Of a DNA stretch of 64,000 bases, positions 8,816 through 16,986 are shown one piece after another (the stretch's first letter is position 1; each line of letters opens with the position of its first letter). Source of the DNA: Salmonirosea aquatica (GTDB lineage: Bacteria > Bacteroidota > Bacteroidia > Cytophagales > Spirosomataceae); contig NZ_WHLY01000002.1 of assembly GCF_009296315.1 (NCBI RefSeq), positions 4,872,501-4,936,500 of the forward strand, read 5' to 3'. A program made the translations under genes and the position numbers. A model generated the notes under the pieces. It did not search any database and was not told where the DNA came from. It worked only from the letters and a program-made list of their open reading frames with translations.

Positions 8816-9118
8816 TTATAATTTTACGCCTTTGAGCAGCCAAACGGATCGGATGGATTGCTCCTTCAAATGGACATATTTTTTCCGTTCCTCATCTTTG
8901 AAAAAAGCATCCAGATCTTCCTCACCGTCGAATTCCACCAGATGTATTTCGTAGGGGGTTTCTATGGTTTGTTCTATCATGGTGGAGGCAGCGGGTCGGT
9001 TTCTAAACAGAAGGCGTCCGTTGTACTTCGCAATCAAAGGGATCGCGACTGCTTCAAACTCGTTGAAGGTTTCTTCTTGACCATCAAGAATATAAATAAG
9101 TTGCGTAATGTAGATCAT
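8816..9118 (-). CDS. DUF1330-like small protein
   Basis: This is a 100-residue protein with a ferredoxin-like alpha/beta pattern, resembling DUF1330 or dimeric alpha-beta-barrel (ABM-like) proteins. Typical features are an N-terminal strand of the form YITQLIYI, an IPLIAKYNGRLLFRNRP segment, an EIHLVEFDGEEDLDAFFKDE stretch and a short C-terminal strand. These families are mostly uncharacterised, and no catalytic residues can be assigned. It sits 4 nt upstream of the M23-peptidase gene on the same strand, so the two are probably one transcript. The functional link is not obvious. Confidence 0.75.
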   Translation of the reverse strand: MIYITQLIYILDGQEETFNEFEAVAIPLIAKYNGRLLFRNRPAASTMIEQTIETPYEIHLVEFDGEEDLDAFFKDEERKKYVHLKEQSIRSVWLLKGVKL

Positions 9119-9212
9119 TGGTTCATGAATTTAGTAAGGTACCACTGTCGCCTGGCTGGCGTCAACAATGATTTGACGATGCAGATTACCTATTTTTGGT
9201 GAAATTGGAAAA

Positions 9213-9656
9213 TCAGAATTTTCGAATGATAATGACTCCCGCGATGACCAGGGCGATGCCCAGGATTTTCATGGCATTGATCGGGTTCTGCTGCGCGACG
9301 AGTATGTTGTTGTGCTCAAGTACTACGGATAGAATCATCTGGCCGGCCACGACCAAACCGAACGTCAGGCCCGGCCCCAGCTTGGGAAATGCCAGAATAA
9401 TGACCGTGACATAAAACGCTCCCAGCAAGCCCCCGATCCAGACGTAGCCCGGTGCTTCCCTGACGCCGGACCAAGAGATGCTCTGGCGGGTGAGGAGGAT
9501 GTAGATAATCAGACCGATGGCTCCCACGACAAACGAAAACATGGAGGCGTAGACCGGACTTCCCGCCGCTTTGCCCAGTCTTGTATTGAGGCCCGCCTGA
9601 ATAGGGAGAAAAGCGCCCTTCAAAAAGGCCAATACGATCCAGATGACTTTGTCCAT
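9213..9656 (-). CDS. DMT-family transporter (YdcZ/DUF606)
   Basis: This 147-residue integral membrane protein belongs to the DUF606/YdcZ group of small DMT-superfamily transporters. It shows about five hydrophobic segments, the conserved AGLNTRLGKAAGSP region, GGLLGAFYVT and GLVVAGQMI. It carries roughly half the transmembrane segments of a full DMT protein, so it probably dimerises. The substrate is unknown. It lies between the DUF1330-like gene and the S51-peptidase gene, all on the minus strand. Confidence 0.9.
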   Translation of the reverse strand: MDKVIWIVLAFLKGAFLPIQAGLNTRLGKAAGSPVYASMFSFVVGAIGLIIYILLTRQSISWSGVREAPGYVWIGGLLGAFYVTVIILAFPKLGPGLTFGLVVAGQMILSVVLEHNNILVAQQNPINAMKILGIALVIAGVIIIRKF

Positions 9657-9704
9657 CGTGTTATAAATCTGCTGTTTATGCTGTGCTGAATCAAGGAGGG
9701 TACC

Positions 9705-10454
9705 TTATTTGAGTAGGGTGGCTTCCAGTTTCTCCTCCACGACTTTTCCATTTTTCATGGAAACAAAGTAGGCGTTGTCTTTTTCGCTGACGGTCAGTAC
9801 TTTGAATACTTTGCCGTTTTTGAAAATAATACCCGCTTTATCGTCGATGGCGTAGCCCGCCTTGAAAATCCCGTTTTCGATGTTCTTGAAATACAGCGGA
9901 CGACGGTATTCCTCGCTGTGATAATGCGGGCAATGACTGAATGGTAGAAAACCCAGACCTTCCACTACGCTCAACTCCGCAGGCCGCGAATCGGTGGTAC
10001 CGTTGTCGAACCAGCAGAGCGATCCGGCGCTGCCCCCGGCCAGTACGATTCCTTTTTCCAGGGCTTTCTTAAGTACCTTATCGATTCCCTGCGCTTTCCA
10101 GATCGCAATCATGTTGAGCGTGTTTCCGCCGCCTACCACAATCGCGTCCACATTCAGAAGTACCTCCTCGAACGACGCTTTCTGATTGTACGAACTGATC
10201 CAAACTTTCTGTACCGAAGGTTCTACCGGCAGGTCGTGTACCAGTTCGTACCAGCGGATAATGCCCTGTTCGCTGTCGCCGGAAGCCGTGGGCAGGAAAC
10301 AGATCTTGGGGCGCTCCTTACCGGTCAGTTTGACGATTTCCAGAATGAATTGTTTAGAAGGTCCTCCACCACTGGGGAAAATGTACTGGTCCTGTGCCGT
10401 GGCGCGACTGACCGCAAAAACAGTGATCAGGCTAAGGAGTAGGGTTAATTTCAT
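9705..10454 (-). CDS. Secreted S51-family (cyanophycinase-like) peptidase
   Basis: I start this gene at the ATG giving MKLTLLLSLITVFAVSRATAQ, a clear signal peptide; a longer in-frame reading would overlap the upstream PhyH gene. The 249-residue product matches peptidase family S51. The nucleophile-elbow motif GGSAGSLCW carries the catalytic Ser, preceded by AIVVGGGNT, and an HYHSEEY segment follows where the family has its His-containing loop. Relatives include dipeptidase E and cyanophycinase. The substrate cannot be told from sequence. With a signal peptide it is likely periplasmic or secreted. Confidence 0.85.
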   Translation of the reverse strand: MKLTLLLSLITVFAVSRATAQDQYIFPSGGGPSKQFILEIVKLTGKERPKICFLPTASGDSEQGIIRWYELVHDLPVEPSVQKVWISSYNQKASFEEVLLNVDAIVVGGGNTLNMIAIWKAQGIDKVLKKALEKGIVLAGGSAGSLCWFDNGTTDSRPAELSVVEGLGFLPFSHCPHYHSEEYRRPLYFKNIENGIFKAGYAIDDKAGIIFKNGKVFKVLTVSEKDNAYFVSMKNGKVVEEKLEATLLK

Positions 10455-10530
10455 AGAATAAAATAGGTTAAAAATAGGGGGATAGTTTTCTGTCGCCCAA
10501 GATACTGCTTCTGCCGAATTATAGGTAGGG

Positions 10531-11328
10531 TTAGAAAAACGTTCCGTATTTAAATCCATCCACAATGGCCCTTTCAACCGGACAAAGCAACGCATATTCT
10601 TGGTCGAGCCTGAAGTCTGTTTTGGTCAGCAGAGGCGGCTGGGCCATGAATTTGGGCAAGGTACCCCGATGATCCTGCGCAGCGTGGGCCAAAAGAGGAT
10701 GGCAGAGGTACACCGTGCCGGCTTCTCCCGTAGCCAGTACTTCCCTTCGGGAAGGTAATGCGTCGAGTTTTTGAGCCAGTTCCATGAAACTAAGACCCTT
10801 TTTGCCTTCAGGTTCCAGGAGCTTCGCCACGTCGCGATGCGAGCCTTCCCGAATCAGGGTAGGGGCGTCCCGCTGGGTTACGTCCGAGAACAGAAACAGC
10901 ATCAGCAGCGCCCTTCCTTTGGAGTTTCTGTTGATCCGCCATTCCAGATAGTTGCCAGGGTTTTCGCCCGCAAAACTGGCATCGACGTGCCAGCCCGTGT
11001 CGGAGGCGGGCTCCGGACTCGGAAATCGGATCGGAAAGGTACCCAGGGACATCCGGGGTAGCCAATTGTCGTGGACCAGCTGGTCAAAGGCCTGATGCAG
11101 GCTGTCCGTATTGGCCGCTTTTCGGAAAGGTTCCAGGCCAATTTCTCCGATTCTGATTACGGGCTGCGTCCACGTTTCCGGCTTTTCGGGGTCGAGCTGG
11201 GTTGCTTTCCACAGAATATGGCGGCATTCATCCGCAACCGCCCGAGGAAACGCGTGGTCCACCCGGACGTATCCCAATTCGATGAAGTCCTCTATTTGTT
11301 GGGTCGTCAATCCTGTATCTACCTTCAT
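10531..11328 (-). CDS. Phytanoyl-CoA dioxygenase (PhyH) family protein
   Basis: This 265-residue protein matches the PhyH family of Fe(II)/2-oxoglutarate-dependent oxygenases. The iron-binding HxD appears in DTGWHVDASF, and the distal His plus the 2-oxoglutarate Arg fit CHPLLAHAAQDHRG. Such enzymes hydroxylate small molecules or lipids; the substrate here is unknown. Its start overlaps the end of the AhpD-like gene by 4 nt (ATGA), so the two are translationally coupled and probably work in one process. The S51-peptidase gene follows 76 nt downstream on the same strand. Confidence 0.87.
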   Translation of the reverse strand: MKVDTGLTTQQIEDFIELGYVRVDHAFPRAVADECRHILWKATQLDPEKPETWTQPVIRIGEIGLEPFRKAANTDSLHQAFDQLVHDNWLPRMSLGTFPIRFPSPEPASDTGWHVDASFAGENPGNYLEWRINRNSKGRALLMLFLFSDVTQRDAPTLIREGSHRDVAKLLEPEGKKGLSFMELAQKLDALPSRREVLATGEAGTVYLCHPLLAHAAQDHRGTLPKFMAQPPLLTKTDFRLDQEYALLCPVERAIVDGFKYGTFF

Positions 11329-11672
11329 TGCTTCGCCGGACTTACTTCATCAAAAAGGCGCATCGCCATCAGCCCGTTGCCAACAGCCCCCCCGGCGCGC
11401 AGGGCGGCCGCAATGAAGACGGTTTCGGCAATCTCCTCGCGGGTAGCTCCGGCCTTGACGGCGTTCTGGATGTGCGACTCGATGCAGTAGGCGCATTGGG
11501 TAGTCAGGGCTACGGCCACCGACATCAGTTCGCGGTACTTGACCGGAATGACGCCGTCGGCCCGCTCGGCCGTGTGCTTCAGGTTCATGAAGGCCGCCGA
11601 TTCCTGGGGAGCCGCATTCAGCAAGGTGTTTACGTACGCCCGGTCTTTGGGCGTTTGGTATTCTTCGGTCAT
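11325..11672 (-). CDS. Carboxymuconolactone decarboxylase family / AhpD-like protein
   Basis: This 115-residue all-helical protein belongs to the CMD/AhpD superfamily. The AhpD-type redox motif CAYCIESH is intact, as is the ATREEIAETVFIAAALRAGG region. Proteins with this CxxC are usually thiol peroxidase or hydroperoxide-reducing enzymes, while true CMD decarboxylases lack it. It overlaps the PhyH-family gene by 4 nt, forming a two-gene coupled unit. A joint role in oxidation or peroxide handling is possible but is inference. Confidence 0.9.
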   Translation of the reverse strand: MTEEYQTPKDRAYVNTLLNAAPQESAAFMNLKHTAERADGVIPVKYRELMSVAVALTTQCAYCIESHIQNAVKAGATREEIAETVFIAAALRAGGAVGNGLMAMRLFDEVSPAKQ

Positions 11673-11883
11673 GGAGTATGGAGATAGTGAACAAAATGGG
11701 CGAATGGGGTACCTCTGGCCATAGTCGCCAGCAAAAAGACAAGGTATAAAAAAACGAAATTACGGATCGCAAAAAAGCGTTTTTATCGGGTGTTTTTCTG
11801 GATATAACTTACAGGATTGTCGCTGACTCCGGATACTATCAGAAGGTACCCCTTAGGATTTGGAGCTACTTTTTAACGTCCGG

Positions 11884-12399
11884 TCAGTCATTGAAAACAA
11901 ACCAGCAGAGGTGGTTTCTTACTTTTTGGTCATCCAGAACCAGTTCACGGATCGCATCCGGAAGTTGGTCCCGTTGCCATTGGCATTCTTTATGTCCCGC
12001 CCTCTCCTTTTCTTCTTCTTCCACCGACTCTCTGACGGCTCTGATCGCGTAGGCGGCGGCACCCAGTTCGTGCGCCGCCACGTGGGCTACCGCCACAGCT
12101 TGTCCGGCGGCCAGAGCGGCAAACCGGGCCGCATCAGGCAGGCCTTTGGCAGCGGCGTTGGAGGCAAAAGCCGCCTGATGCGCCTCTTTCATAGGAATCT
12201 CACCCCGCACCCAGGCGCGCGTCAAGGCTATGGCTTGTCTGGGGCGGGTGTCGTCAGCATTAGCCTGCTCAAACAGAGGCAGCACGTGTTCGGCGCAAGT
12301 AGCCGCCCACAAGGCGAGCAATTGATGATCGGAATCGGTCAAGGTACCCCCGCGCCGGAGAGTTATGAATCGTGGATCTCTTTCTTTGGGTAAAATCAT
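11884..12399 (-). CDS. Imm5-like putative immunity protein
   Basis: This is a 171-residue helical protein. It matches proteins annotated as putative immunity protein (Imm-5-like) through LRRGGTLTDSDHQLLALWAA, the CAEHVLPLFE helix, ALTRAWVRGEI, and two alanine-rich helices with AVAHVAAHELGAAAYA. Immunity proteins usually neutralise a contact-dependent or secreted toxin encoded beside them. No polymorphic toxin, Rhs element or secretion gene is visible nearby, so it is an orphan or has a different role. The annotation rests on recognisable family sequence only. Confidence 0.7.
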   Translation of the reverse strand: MILPKERDPRFITLRRGGTLTDSDHQLLALWAATCAEHVLPLFEQANADDTRPRQAIALTRAWVRGEIPMKEAHQAAFASNAAAKGLPDAARFAALAAGQAVAVAHVAAHELGAAAYAIRAVRESVEEEEKERAGHKECQWQRDQLPDAIRELVLDDQKVRNHLCWFVFND

Positions 12400-12456
12400 G
12401 AATCTACCTTTATTTTCAATGGCTGTTTTTTGAATGGGTACCTGGAAGTCAGGTAC

Positions 12457-13536
12457 CTACAACCCTGCCATAAGTGCCAGCCGCTCGACGATGCGCTCAA
12501 ATTCCTTTGAGAACTGGTAATAGTTATTCTCAGGTACCCTGGTCAGGGCTATATAGTCCCGCATAAACGTGAGAGGATTCGCTTTCAGGTAGCGCTGGAT
12601 CATCGCCGCTTTCTCTGCTTCCGACTTGCCTTTTGACAGGCGGTTGAGCATTTGGTAGCCCATATAGTACCCTACTTCGTCCCAATTGCTACTGAAAAAT
12701 ACGCCGTAAAGCCGGTCAAAGTCACGCTCAGGATTATGATAGGCATCTACCAGCAGGTGGTCGAAGAGATAGTACGCCTGCCCCATTCGCTGCTCATTTT
12801 CCTGAAACGGCCGGAAAGAGGCGACGATACCTTTGGTTTGTTCGTACTTATCAGGATTGGCAATATAACTGGCCGATCCTTCACTCCACAGGTTTTCCAG
12901 CATCCCCAGTACCGTAAGGTCTGCGCTCAGTCCGAGACTGTCGAGTCGCTCCTGAAATGAATTGTCGGTAAAATACGCGCTCTGCGCGTTGTGAAACAGC
13001 TCGTGTTCGGCGATTGAATAGAGTACGTTGTAATCAAGCTGCAACTTCTGCAGCGAAATAAAAAACTCGTCGCGTTCTCCAAAGGTGTAGCCGGTCGCCC
13101 AGCCGCCCAGCATGGCGTAGATGTTGACCGTCAGCTTGGTTTCGGGCGGAAAATACGGGCCGAGTGAAGCCTGTAAGTCGCGAGACAGCCGGTCTTTGTT
13201 TGCTTCCACCGTTTTGATGAAAACGGCCATGGAATCCAGGTTCTGCACGATCATATCGTATTGCAGCCGGGCTTCTTTGGCATTCGGCTTTTCGCCTGCC
13301 TTGGCTTTCTTCAGCGCGGATACCATATCCAGCGAATCGATATTGAGTTTGCGCAGCAGCTTGGGGGTAGTCGGCAGCGCCATCAGGCCCCGAATGCCCG
13401 CGTCATCGAGGCGATCGGCCTGCAACAATTTCAGGGTAGTATGCGGATTCGAAAGGTCGAGGTTGAACTGAATCTGCTGCGCTATTACGTGGGTAACGGA
13501 CATACACCAAAATAGTACGGGTAGAAGGGCTTTCAT
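12457..13536 (-). CDS. Secreted zincin-like peptidase (DUF5700/DUF2268-type)
   Basis: This 359-residue protein has a signal peptide (MKALLPVLFWCMSVTHVIAQ) and a gluzincin-like active site. HELFH sits in EHELFHNAQ, and a downstream glutamate occurs in LWSEGSASY, a usual third zinc ligand position. The first ~140 residues are helical and predicted non-catalytic. It resembles Bacteroidota putative zinc-dependent peptidases (DUF5700 or DUF2268-type), but I could not settle the family from sequence alone. Its neighbours, the Imm5-like protein and rpiA on the same strand, give no clear functional context. Confidence 0.7.
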   Translation of the reverse strand: MKALLPVLFWCMSVTHVIAQQIQFNLDLSNPHTTLKLLQADRLDDAGIRGLMALPTTPKLLRKLNIDSLDMVSALKKAKAGEKPNAKEARLQYDMIVQNLDSMAVFIKTVEANKDRLSRDLQASLGPYFPPETKLTVNIYAMLGGWATGYTFGERDEFFISLQKLQLDYNVLYSIAEHELFHNAQSAYFTDNSFQERLDSLGLSADLTVLGMLENLWSEGSASYIANPDKYEQTKGIVASFRPFQENEQRMGQAYYLFDHLLVDAYHNPERDFDRLYGVFFSSNWDEVGYYMGYQMLNRLSKGKSEAEKAAMIQRYLKANPLTFMRDYIALTRVPENNYYQFSKEFERIVERLALMAGL

Positions 13537-13595
13537 CGCAGGGGTAGTACTAGTATTGAATGTTGCGAATTTCTCTTTGCTTTTGTCATAGAAAG

Positions 13596-14282
13596 CTACG
13601 GATTGAGGTCGAAAGTTCTTGTCGTTGAACCGACCCCCATAATCACTTTTTTCGCCATCTGCACGAACAAGCCATGACCTACCAATCCGGCGATTCCGTT
13701 CAGTTCCGCCGCGAGCGAAGAGGGGTCGTTGATGGGACCGAAGTCGACATCGATGATATAATTTCCTTCATCAGTCACGTATTCGGTCGTTCCTGCCCTT
13801 CTTACGGTACCTGTCCCATTCAATTGACTGATTTGCTTCAAGACGAAGTTGGAAGCAAAAGGGATCACTTCAATCGGTAGTTTGAAGGTACCTAGCACCT
13901 CCACCTTTTTGGTAGAATCAGCCATGATGATGAGGTCCGTGCTCATGGAAGCCACGATTTTTTCCCGGAGCAGTGCCCCACCGCCGCCTTTGATCAGGTT
14001 GAGGGAAGAATCGAATTCGTCGGCGCCGTCGATGGTGATATCGATGGCATCGACGCTATTGATATCTACCAGAGGAATACCCAGGGAAGCCGCCAGATCC
14101 CGGGTGTGGTCGGAGGTGGGAATGGCCCTGATCTTCAAGCCGTTTTTGACCAACTTGCCGATCTCCCGGATCGCATACCCGGCCGTGGAGCCGCTACCGA
14201 GTCCGACGATCTGGCCGTTGGACAAGAGTTTGACTGCTTCTTTGGCCGCTAATTCTTTCTCAAATTCGATGGAGGTATTCAT
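13596..14282 (-). CDS. rpiA: Ribose-5-phosphate isomerase A
   Basis: RpiA interconverts ribose-5-phosphate and ribulose-5-phosphate in the pentose phosphate pathway. The 228-residue protein carries the family motifs VGLGSGSTAGYAI, TIDGADEFD, KGGGGALLREKIVA and the C-terminal GLVGHGLFVQMAKKVIMG. Length and start are typical. It is transcribed on the minus strand ahead of the zincin-like gene, and a TAATTTTG box lies about 43 nt upstream. It marks the left flank of the AT-rich accessory block that begins near 14340. Confidence 0.97.
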   Translation of the reverse strand: MNTSIEFEKELAAKEAVKLLSNGQIVGLGSGSTAGYAIREIGKLVKNGLKIRAIPTSDHTRDLAASLGIPLVDINSVDAIDITIDGADEFDSSLNLIKGGGGALLREKIVASMSTDLIIMADSTKKVEVLGTFKLPIEVIPFASNFVLKQISQLNGTGTVRRAGTTEYVTDEGNYIIDVDFGPINDPSSLAAELNGIAGLVGHGLFVQMAKKVIMGVGSTTRTFDLNP

Positions 14283-14324
14283 CTACCCAGAGATTCGGTT
14301 TTTGCTTTGTGAGGCTAAGGTCAT

Positions 14325-14332
14325 CAAAATTA
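14325..14332 (-). promoter_or_regulatory. Candidate -7 box for rpiA
   Basis: On the minus strand these bases read TAATTTTG, which fits the Bacteroidota -7 consensus TAnnTTTG. It would give an rpiA leader of about 35-40 nt. No good TTTG -33 element is visible about 20 nt further upstream, so support is only partial. Confidence 0.4.
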
Positions 14333-14472
14333 GTATGTGAAATGTTTCATCTACCACCTACCTATTCCATGGTTTTAAGAATATTCGGTTGGGGTATGAA
14401 TTGTGTTCTTAAAGGAGAGCCGAAAAGTGACTTGTAAAGAAAAACGTCAACACTTAGCATTAAGAATAATGG

Positions 14473-14901
14473 CTAATCCGTAGCGGCCTCATCATCAGCC
14501 GAAAGGTTATCCATAATATTTTTTAGAAATTTTGTTTTGCTCTTTTTTACATCTGTGAGAAACGACGAACTATCATCGGTGTTAGATAGATACTCCCCTC
14601 CCCATAGAGCAATTTCGACTAAAACAGGTATTAAAGCAATACCTTTTGGGCTGAGTTTATAAAGTCCTTTTACCAGATTACCCGGATATGGTAATCTGGT
14701 GATTATTCCATTATCCTCCAAGAGCTGTAGTCTGTTGGCCAATATATTCGTTGCTATTTTTTCTTCGGACTTTCTAAAATCCCCGTACGTACGAGATTTA
14801 TATAGCATTAAGTCCCTCACTATCAATAGCGACCATTTGTCTCCGAAAATATCCAATGACGAGCTTATTGGGCAATCGGAGCGCATTTCAGCTGATTTCA
14901 T
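14473..14901 (-). CDS. HxlR-family transcriptional regulator
   Basis: This is a 142-residue winged-helix regulator of the HxlR family. The conserved CPISSSLDIFGDKWSLLIVR start carries the redox-active-type cysteine (about residue 10). It is followed by YGDFRKSEEKIATNILANRL, an LEDNGIITRLPYP wing and a YKLSPKGIALIPVL segment. HxlR proteins often sense quinones, aldehydes or other electrophiles through that cysteine. The gene is divergent from an NmrA-type reductase, with three operator-like repeats between them, so it probably regulates that gene and itself. Base composition is clearly more AT-rich than the surrounding core genes. Confidence 0.93.
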   Translation of the reverse strand: MKSAEMRSDCPISSSLDIFGDKWSLLIVRDLMLYKSRTYGDFRKSEEKIATNILANRLQLLEDNGIITRLPYPGNLVKGLYKLSPKGIALIPVLVEIALWGGEYLSNTDDSSSFLTDVKKSKTKFLKNIMDNLSADDEAATD

Positions 14902-14921
14902 AACTTTTTTGTTTGTTTTCT

Positions 14922-14997
14922 ACTTGCATATCGAAAGTAAAAGTTTAACTTTGTGCTTGCAATATGCAAGTAATAATTTTGTTTATCACTTGCATAT
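14922..14997. promoter_or_regulatory. Three ACTTGCATAT operator-like repeats
   Basis: Three copies of ACTTGCATAT lie in the hxlR/nmrA divergent promoter region: 14922-14931 (+), 14962-14971 (inverted) and 14988-14997 (+). Longer similarity flanks the two direct copies (TACTTGCATATCGAAAGTAA at 14921-14940). The inverted middle copy lies between the -33 and -7 elements of the reductase promoter. This arrangement fits binding sites for the adjacent HxlR protein. Binding itself is inferred. Confidence 0.65.
14950..14981 (+). promoter_or_regulatory. Bacteroidota-type promoter of the NmrA-type reductase
   Basis: TTTG at 14950-14953, a 20-nt spacer and TAATTTTG at 14974-14981 match the Bacteroidota promoter pattern TTTG-N19-21-TAnnTTTG. 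The predicted leader is about 50 nt before the ATG at 15039. One operator-like repeat lies between the two elements, as expected for repression. Confidence 0.7.
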
Positions 14998-15038
14998 CAA
15001 AAGCAATTTAATCATTTGAAACAGTAAAATAGTATATC

Positions 15039-15908
15039 ATGGCAAAAATAGTAGTAACAGGAGCTAGCGGAGCAATTGGAAAAAGTACCGTTGAGCATTT
15101 GTTAAAAAAAGGTGTCCCCGCAAGTCAAATTATCGGACTTTCTAGAAAAAAGGAAAGTCTGGAGGACTTAGCTGCAAAAGGCGTGGAAGTACGTGAAGGT
15201 GATTATTTTGATTATGACTCCTTACTACGTGCGTTTGACGGAGTTGAGAAAGTAATGCTTACCAGTACAGTAGCTTTTACAGACCGATTTACCCAACATT
15301 ATAATGCGATTACCGCTGCCCGCCAAGCTGGGGTTAAGCATGTAGTGTATATGGCAATTATGCGTAAAGAAGGTTCGGGACGTATTATACCTGAAGTTAC
15401 GGAATCAGACCTTTTTACGGAACAGGTACTTAAATCCTCAGGGCTTGATTATACCATTGTATACCACCCGCCTTTTACGGATGCTTTACCGCTCTACTAT
15501 GGTCCCAATCCTTATGAAAATGGAATAAAAGTTCCGGCCAACGAGGGAAAAATGGCACCGGCAACAAGAGATGAACTGGCGGAAGCGCATGCGGTAATTC
15601 TTTCTACCCCAGGGCACGAAAACAAAACCTATTCATTAGGTGGTTCTAATGCTATTTCGTTTTCTGACATGGCAAGAATTCTTGCGGACATAAAAGGACA
15701 GCCTGTTGCTTTTACTACCATTACCGCAGAAGAATATATTGATGAGAGAGTTGTGAAAGGAGTTCCCCGTCAGGTTGCCGAATTTATAACGGGTTGGGTG
15801 CTGGCCATTGAAGGAGGTGAATTCGCATATCAATCAGGTGATTTGGAGGGGTTGATAGGCAGAAAGACAAAGACTTTCAGAGAACTCATGGAAACAACAT
15901 TAGGTTAG
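15039..15908 (+). CDS. NmrA/QorB-like NAD(P)H-dependent quinone oxidoreductase
   Basis: This 289-residue protein is an atypical SDR of the NmrA/QOR2 type. The N-terminus MAKIVVTGASGAIGKSTVEH is the NAD(P)-binding Rossmann motif. The TDRFTQHYNAITAARQAGVK stretch and HVVYMAIM strand match quinone reductase QorB-like proteins, which reduce quinones with NADPH. It is driven from a promoter shared with the divergent HxlR regulator, an arrangement common for electrophile-responsive reductases. Composition is AT-richer than core genes, and no GGTACC word occurs in it. Confidence 0.88.
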   Translation: MAKIVVTGASGAIGKSTVEHLLKKGVPASQIIGLSRKKESLEDLAAKGVEVREGDYFDYDSLLRAFDGVEKVMLTSTVAFTDRFTQHYNAITAARQAGVKHVVYMAIMRKEGSGRIIPEVTESDLFTEQVLKSSGLDYTIVYHPPFTDALPLYYGPNPYENGIKVPANEGKMAPATRDELAEAHAVILSTPGHENKTYSLGGSNAISFSDMARILADIKGQPVAFTTITAEEYIDERVVKGVPRQVAEFITGWVLAIEGGEFAYQSGDLEGLIGRKTKTFRELMETTLG

Positions 15909-15945
15909 AATACTTCCGATAGTTTTTTCGCTGTGCAATTTTTAC

Positions 15946-16317
15946 TTAAAAATTATTATCTTTTAATTCATCAGATTCAACTACGAACGCTACAAGTTCT
16001 GCCAATTTTCCATCGCGAATCTTCCAGACATCACAATAAGAAAATGTGTCCGTTTTTCCATTTTTATTTAATACGGTAATAACACCAAGCGCAGTAAGGT
16101 ACTCATTCTCGGCAATTAAATTTTTCACAACATTTTTTGGTGGTTCAATGTATTCGTTCAACATCCAATTTCGTACTTCCTCTTTTCCGTTTAGAACCTG
16201 GTCTCCGATAAATGTCCATTTTGTATCGTCGGTGCAGTAATTAAGAAATTCTTCATAATTACCCGTAGTAACAGCATCGTTTGCTTTTTTCAGTATGGCT
16301 TTATTATTTTCAGTCAT
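15946..16317 (-). CDS. SnoaL-like / NTF2-fold protein
   Basis: This 123-residue protein has the cone-shaped NTF2-like pattern of SnoaL-like proteins: an N-terminal helix pair, WTFIGDQVLNGKEEVRNWM, a central ENEYLTALGVITVLNKNGK strand pair and CDVWKIRDGKLAELVAFVV at the end. The family includes cyclases, isomerases and many proteins with unknown ligand. It is convergent with the NmrA-type reductase and AT-rich like its neighbours. It may belong to the same stress-response block, but that is inference. Confidence 0.85.
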   Translation of the reverse strand: MTENNKAILKKANDAVTTGNYEEFLNYCTDDTKWTFIGDQVLNGKEEVRNWMLNEYIEPPKNVVKNLIAENEYLTALGVITVLNKNGKTDTFSYCDVWKIRDGKLAELVAFVVESDELKDNNF

Positions 16318-16430
16318 AGCCTTTTCTCTATCAATTAATTTTATTTATTTTCCAAGTTCGATTTCACTTCATTTTTAGATTTGTCGTATACATAAAATCT
16401 TTAACCGTGACTATCTATAATACTATTATT

Positions 16431-16781
16431 TTATTCATATAGTATTATTGTTAATCCCCTCAATATACCTACCATAATCAAGGGCCCAAATAGCATAAAA
16501 ATGATATAGATAGGCCTCAGTTCTTTAAGTTGATCGGATGGCCAGTTTTTATCAATCGGATACCTTGCTATTCTTTTTAATAGAAAATGTGGTATATAAA
16601 TAGTAATAATTAATATCAATGCATAAAAAATGGCTATTGTAAAATAATTTACTAAATCAAATAAAGCGGATGGTTTTAGACCTATTTTACCGAGGGGTAT
16701 GAGAACTATCGCTAGTAGTGTGAAATTATAAAAAAGCAGACCTAAACCAAAAAAAACTGGTATTGCGATTCCGCGTATGCG
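16431..16781 (-). pseudogene. Start-less small membrane protein ORF (probable remnant)
   Basis: Translating the minus strand gives an open frame of about 116 codons bounded upstream by TGA at 16782-16784. The predicted product is strongly hydrophobic, with about four membrane segments and a KRIARYPIDKNWPSDQLKEL loop near the middle. No ATG or GTG occurs before the hydrophobic core, and the first TTG falls at 16617-16619, mid-protein. A run of eight A/T at 16749-16756 and an ATG in another frame at 16785-16787 suggest a frameshift that disconnected the start. I do not recognise the family. Confidence 0.45.
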
Positions 16782-16986
16782 TCATCTTTGTTATGTTTAG
16801 TTTCATTATAGCAGTAGTCTCTAAAACTTCTCAGAAAATCTAGTACCATAAATAGTTGAAAGTATTTTTTTTACCGAGGTCTTTTTGCAAATTCTTTCCC
16901 TATGGCCTTATTAGGTACCCTCACAAATTAATTGTGCCAAGGTTTATAGGGACACAGGCCACGGATTAGGGAATTAGGAAAATAGC

